Shown piece after piece: positions 60,865-64,000 of a stretch of DNA of 64,000 nt; within the stretch, counting starts at the first letter, position 1, and each line of letters begins with the position of its first letter. The position numbers and the translations under genes were made by a program. The DNA lies in NCBI GenBank assembly GCA_932294295.1, contig OW028581.1, positions 39,805,495 to 39,869,494 on the forward strand, in the 5' to 3' direction. The notes beneath the pieces were generated by a model. It did not search any database, was not told the DNA's origin, and saw only the letters and a program-made list of their open reading frames with translations. Origin of the DNA: Alitta virens (taxonomy: Eukaryota > Annelida > Polychaeta > Phyllodocida > Nereididae).

Positions 60865-61105
60865 ACTGGTTACTGGTTGTGGAGCTTGAAATCTTCTAAG
60901 ACTGGGTCGGTTTGATTCCCAGCCTGGGTAGTGTCCACACAATGGGCTAAATCTGACTAGGACGTCCAATGTAATTATGAGTCAAATGAAAACATGAGGT
61001 TTGAGGTTAATGTGAAAATACTTCATCATCACATCTGCCTTTTGATGAAAACTGACTGGACTTCATCCCAAAAGCTGAGACAAAACAATTAAAAACACAA
61101 TACAA
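60865..61105 (+). mobile_element. tRNA-derived SINE copy
   Basis: B-box-like ggtttgattcccagcctggg, then gtgtccacacaatgggctaa, acttcatcatcacatctgcc, cttcatcccaaaagctgaga and caaaacaatt. It diverges from the other copies in the middle. Confidence 0.6.
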
Positions 61106-61610
61106 TGCAATCCAACCTTATAACTTTTATATGCAATATCTTGTCCCGGAACTTCAGAAAAAAACAAAAACAAAAAACAAATAGGAAACTATTAATACAA
61201 TTTCTGCAGGACTACACATGGTTATTAAAGCTGATTGCATCGAAATGTAGTCAACAGGCCAATTGCAAATGTGCCAGCCACATCACAGTTTTGCACACAT
61301 GAGTGCCTATTAATTGTACCTGGTTGAGCTATCTTAATCTGGTCGTCTTATTATGTTGTGGTGGATCCAGGATTCCGGATTGGAGGGCATATCCATCACC
61401 TATAATATTTAAGACAGTCTTTTATTTTTCATTTTATATAATGAGGCCCTTTTTTCGTTCATCCCCAAGGCCTATATTACCCCACCCCCCCCCCCCCCCC
61501 ACACACACACTTGACTTAATCTACATGTAACAAATTAAAATGTAAAAAAAAACAAAAAAACATGTATCTTCGGAGCCTAGCTGATAGGTAGACAGGTCGA
61601 CAGACAGATA
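61106..61610. other. noncoding stretch
   Basis: A poly-C run at 61484-61500 follows ggatccaggattccgg at 61366, perhaps a worn DNA element. No gene supported. Confidence 0.4.
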
Positions 61611-61667
61611 ACTACCTATCTATCTGTCCATCTGTCTATCTGTCTATCTATCTGTCTATTTATCTAT

Positions 61668-61703
<36 letters not shown>

Positions 61704-61723
61704 ACAATCTAACTATCTATCTA
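61611..61723. repeat. (TCTA/TCTG)n microsatellite
   Basis: Compound tctg and tcta tetranucleotides over about 110 bases. Confidence 0.93.
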
Positions 61724-63482
61724 TGATTACCAGATGCTGGATTTGATGTTGCAGATGATTCAATTTGTAAAATAGTGACCTTAATATAGCGTTCACTTGT
61801 CATAACACTATTAATTGACTGGCTGTAGTTGAGACCAAAGAAATTAAGTCCATTCATGTCGATGGGCTTGACTAGAGCATGGTAAACTGTGACATCACTA
61901 GAACACTTTGTCAAGTGAATGATCACACTTCATTGCAATCCACTGTAAGATCTTTCCACAGTGGTTCTTTAGTGTATTGTCGCTTTGTCATGCTTTGGTG
62001 GTTTTTCTCAGACTATCAATCTAATTTAAGGCAGGGCGAGATTTCCACTGCTTGATATGGACCACAACCAAACAGGTCAAAGTAAGCAACTGAAGTGGCA
62101 CTCTTATGATCATAAAAAGGAAGTACTCTTGCAGTACTTTCACTACAGTCTGTCAGATGCCAAGGTTTTGCTATTGTAAGTACTTTGATTCCTAATTGCT
62201 TCACTTATCTAATTATTCACAGAACAGTTAAAATGAGATCGAGACCTTTTGGATTTTGTAGCATCAAATTATTGATCAATAATGATGAATACTCTGCTTT
62301 AATTTTGCATTTTTACATATTGCCCCCAATAAACCATTAACCAATAATGCACACTACAGTGCTCTTGTTTTGTTACATTGTGTGAACAAGATTTTATTTA
62401 CCTGTTGATATCAATTAATTTTTAAGTTATGACTATTACATACATAATTAGGTTTTGGGTCTAATTGTAAGCTATTCTAATTTCAACAAGACTTTTAAGA
62501 TGGTTGTATTTCCACAGTACAGAGCCATGTTATAGTCTCAATCTAAGTAAGCAACAGAACACAAACATATAGTCACTCAGGAAGCTATTTAGTTTGTGGC
62601 ACAAATTGACCTCTTAGAAAGCGTCTGCTTATACAAGAGTAGGCAGTATGCAAAAGATTTATGCATCATGCAGATCATTAAAAAATTAAGCCATCGATTC
62701 AACAGACCACAAAACCATGTTAGCATGAAGGACATTATACTGTCTGACTGGGATACCTATTGATTCACTGAAGCATGCATAGCACATTATAGTATATTGA
62801 AGATATTGAGGTAGGCTAAGCACCATGGAACATAATGCATTTATACATTGGAGTATTTCTTATGAGTTCTTATTATTTAAATATGCATTTGTGCTGACTA
62901 GATGCTTGTTAAATCATTACAATGTGAATACAAGCTTCACTTTAGCTGGTTTGGCAGCATATCGGCAAATTCATATGTCACAAAATGGGTGTTAACAATA
63001 TAGAATGCCTAGAAACCTTATATAATAGGTGTTAATGCATCACTTCATATGCCTGTTAGACATCAATTTTTGACAATTCTGACTACACTTTCTTGCTGAC
63101 ACTTTTTCGTTTTTGGGGCAGGTTTATGTAGTCTCAGAACTACTATTAAATTGTGAAAATCACTAATATATGTGTTTTCAGATAAACTATGCAACAGATT
63201 TCTTCGTAGATAAAACTAAAACCATTTCCTAAAATGTTGCCTGAGAACGTTGAAAGTATCCAACTGATTTTACTGATAGACGCCAAATAACAACATACTA
63301 TATATATAAGATATTGTAAAATTTACAGTAATTTTCCATAATGTTTCTCAATAAACATATTGTTCAAATAACTGTCATACACTTATACTATAAAAATCAC
63401 TTGATATTTTTTCAGAAATCTGCTGCATGAATATTCTCAGGGCTCAATTAAGATTTTGACTTTGACCTAGATATTATGCAAG
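61724..63482. other. noncoding stretch upstream of the 63.5-kb gene
   Basis: AT-rich DNA. The last 100 bases before 63483 would hold the promoter or 5' UTR of the next gene; no TATA box or CpG cluster stands out. Confidence 0.45.
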
Positions 63483-63620
63483 ATGGCGACACCATCATAC
63501 TTCACCCCTCAAAAGAAGTCAGATTCAGGTCGACCACCCCCAGCACCACCTAGGGTGTCCAAGCGTCAGATATATACCGATCCTAGTTTCTTCGAAGAAG
63601 TTGATGACCATGCTATTGCT
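63483..63620 (+). CDS. first coding exon of an unrecognised gene (3' partial)
   Basis: ATG in a strong context (gcaagATGGCG) opens 46 codons that end exactly at a consensus donor, GTAAGT at 63621, phase 0. The peptide begins MATPSYFTPQKK, has a proline run (GRPPPAPPRVSKRQ, residues 16-29) and an acidic aromatic end (DPSFFEEVDDHAIA, 33-46). It has no signal peptide or membrane segment. The amino acid mix and the clean exon/donor boundary argue for a real cytosolic or nuclear protein start. I do not recognise the family. The reading frame stays open past the donor for 61 more codons, but base composition changes at the donor, so splicing is preferred. Confidence 0.6.
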
Positions 63621-64000
63621 GTAAGTTTTCGTAAATGTAAATCCAGAATGCTTCTAGATAATCCCACTAGGTGGCTACAGCAGAATGCTGCACTCCTATT
63701 GGTTGCAGAGGTAGGCGTCCTTGTTTATGACTGGCTGAAGCAAAGTGACTCCGAGCTGCAGTATTTCTTATGTATTTTAATGAATATTTCACATCTCATA
63801 GTTTAATGAATTGTGTTGATTTTATATGGAAAGTTATGTTTATTGAATCATTAGGGAAAGCAAAATGAGTAATGGCAACCGAACAGAGACGTATGGAGTG
63901 TCAAAGTTTGAGGTGTTTATGTGAAAAAAGTTTTATTTGGATAATCTACAGAGTAGTACCCAGTTTATCTGACCTGATTTGCTATATTGTCTGTTATGTT
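63621..64000 (+). other. presumed first intron of the 63.5-kb gene
   Basis: Starts gtaagt. Contains a CCAAT-type cctattggttg near 63700. The intron runs off the window. Confidence 0.5.

Overview
The window is nuclear DNA from an animal, most likely an invertebrate bilaterian. The evidence is AT-rich intergenic DNA, GT-AG introns, abundant microsatellites and minisatellites, a tRNA-derived SINE family, palindromic MITE-like elements and a decayed non-LTR retrotransposon. The species cannot be named from the sequence alone. No prokaryotic, organellar or viral gene organisation is visible, and no CRISPR array, rRNA gene or intact tRNA gene was found.

Protein-coding content is small. At 2891-5332 (+) lie the last four exons of a four-jointed / FJX1 orthologue, the Golgi kinase that phosphorylates cadherin repeats of Fat and Dachsous in planar polarity and growth control. 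The exons join in frame into 312 residues ending at a TAA, with a poly(A) signal about 230 bases later. The N-terminal exon with the membrane anchor is not recognisable here and probably lies left of the window. At 63483-63620 (+) a second gene begins: a 46-codon first exon with a strong start context and a consensus GTAAGT donor. Its family is not recognised and the rest lies to the right.

The roughly 58 kb between the two genes holds no gene I can support. It contains: (i) over a dozen copies or fragments of one SINE family in both orientations; (ii) three copies of a palindromic MITE near 10.8, 14.1 and 49.1 kb; (iii) a 271-bp TIR element at 20823-21093 with a 5-bp target duplication; (iv) CG-rich foldback elements at 23.1 and 27.2-27.5 kb; (v) a 5'-truncated Jockey/CR1-type LINE at 44.9-46.5 kb; (vi) large arrays, namely a 20-bp satellite at 36.2-37.0 kb, a 16-bp minisatellite at 46.9-48.2 kb and a 0.95-kb (CTA)n array at 50.5-51.4 kb.

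Between the repeats are islands of higher complexity that look like cis-regulatory DNA: homeodomain, E-box, ETS and CRE motif clusters, a nuclear-receptor IR1 element, CTCF-like motifs and a TCTCGCGAGA promoter motif. A plausible reading is that the desert downstream of four-jointed is a regulatory landscape, but that is inference. No clearly new multigene system was found. The most distinctive signals are the three-frame-open 20-bp satellite, the higher-order structure of the 16-bp minisatellite, the dispersed MITE and SINE families, and the excess of perfect TGACGTCA sites.
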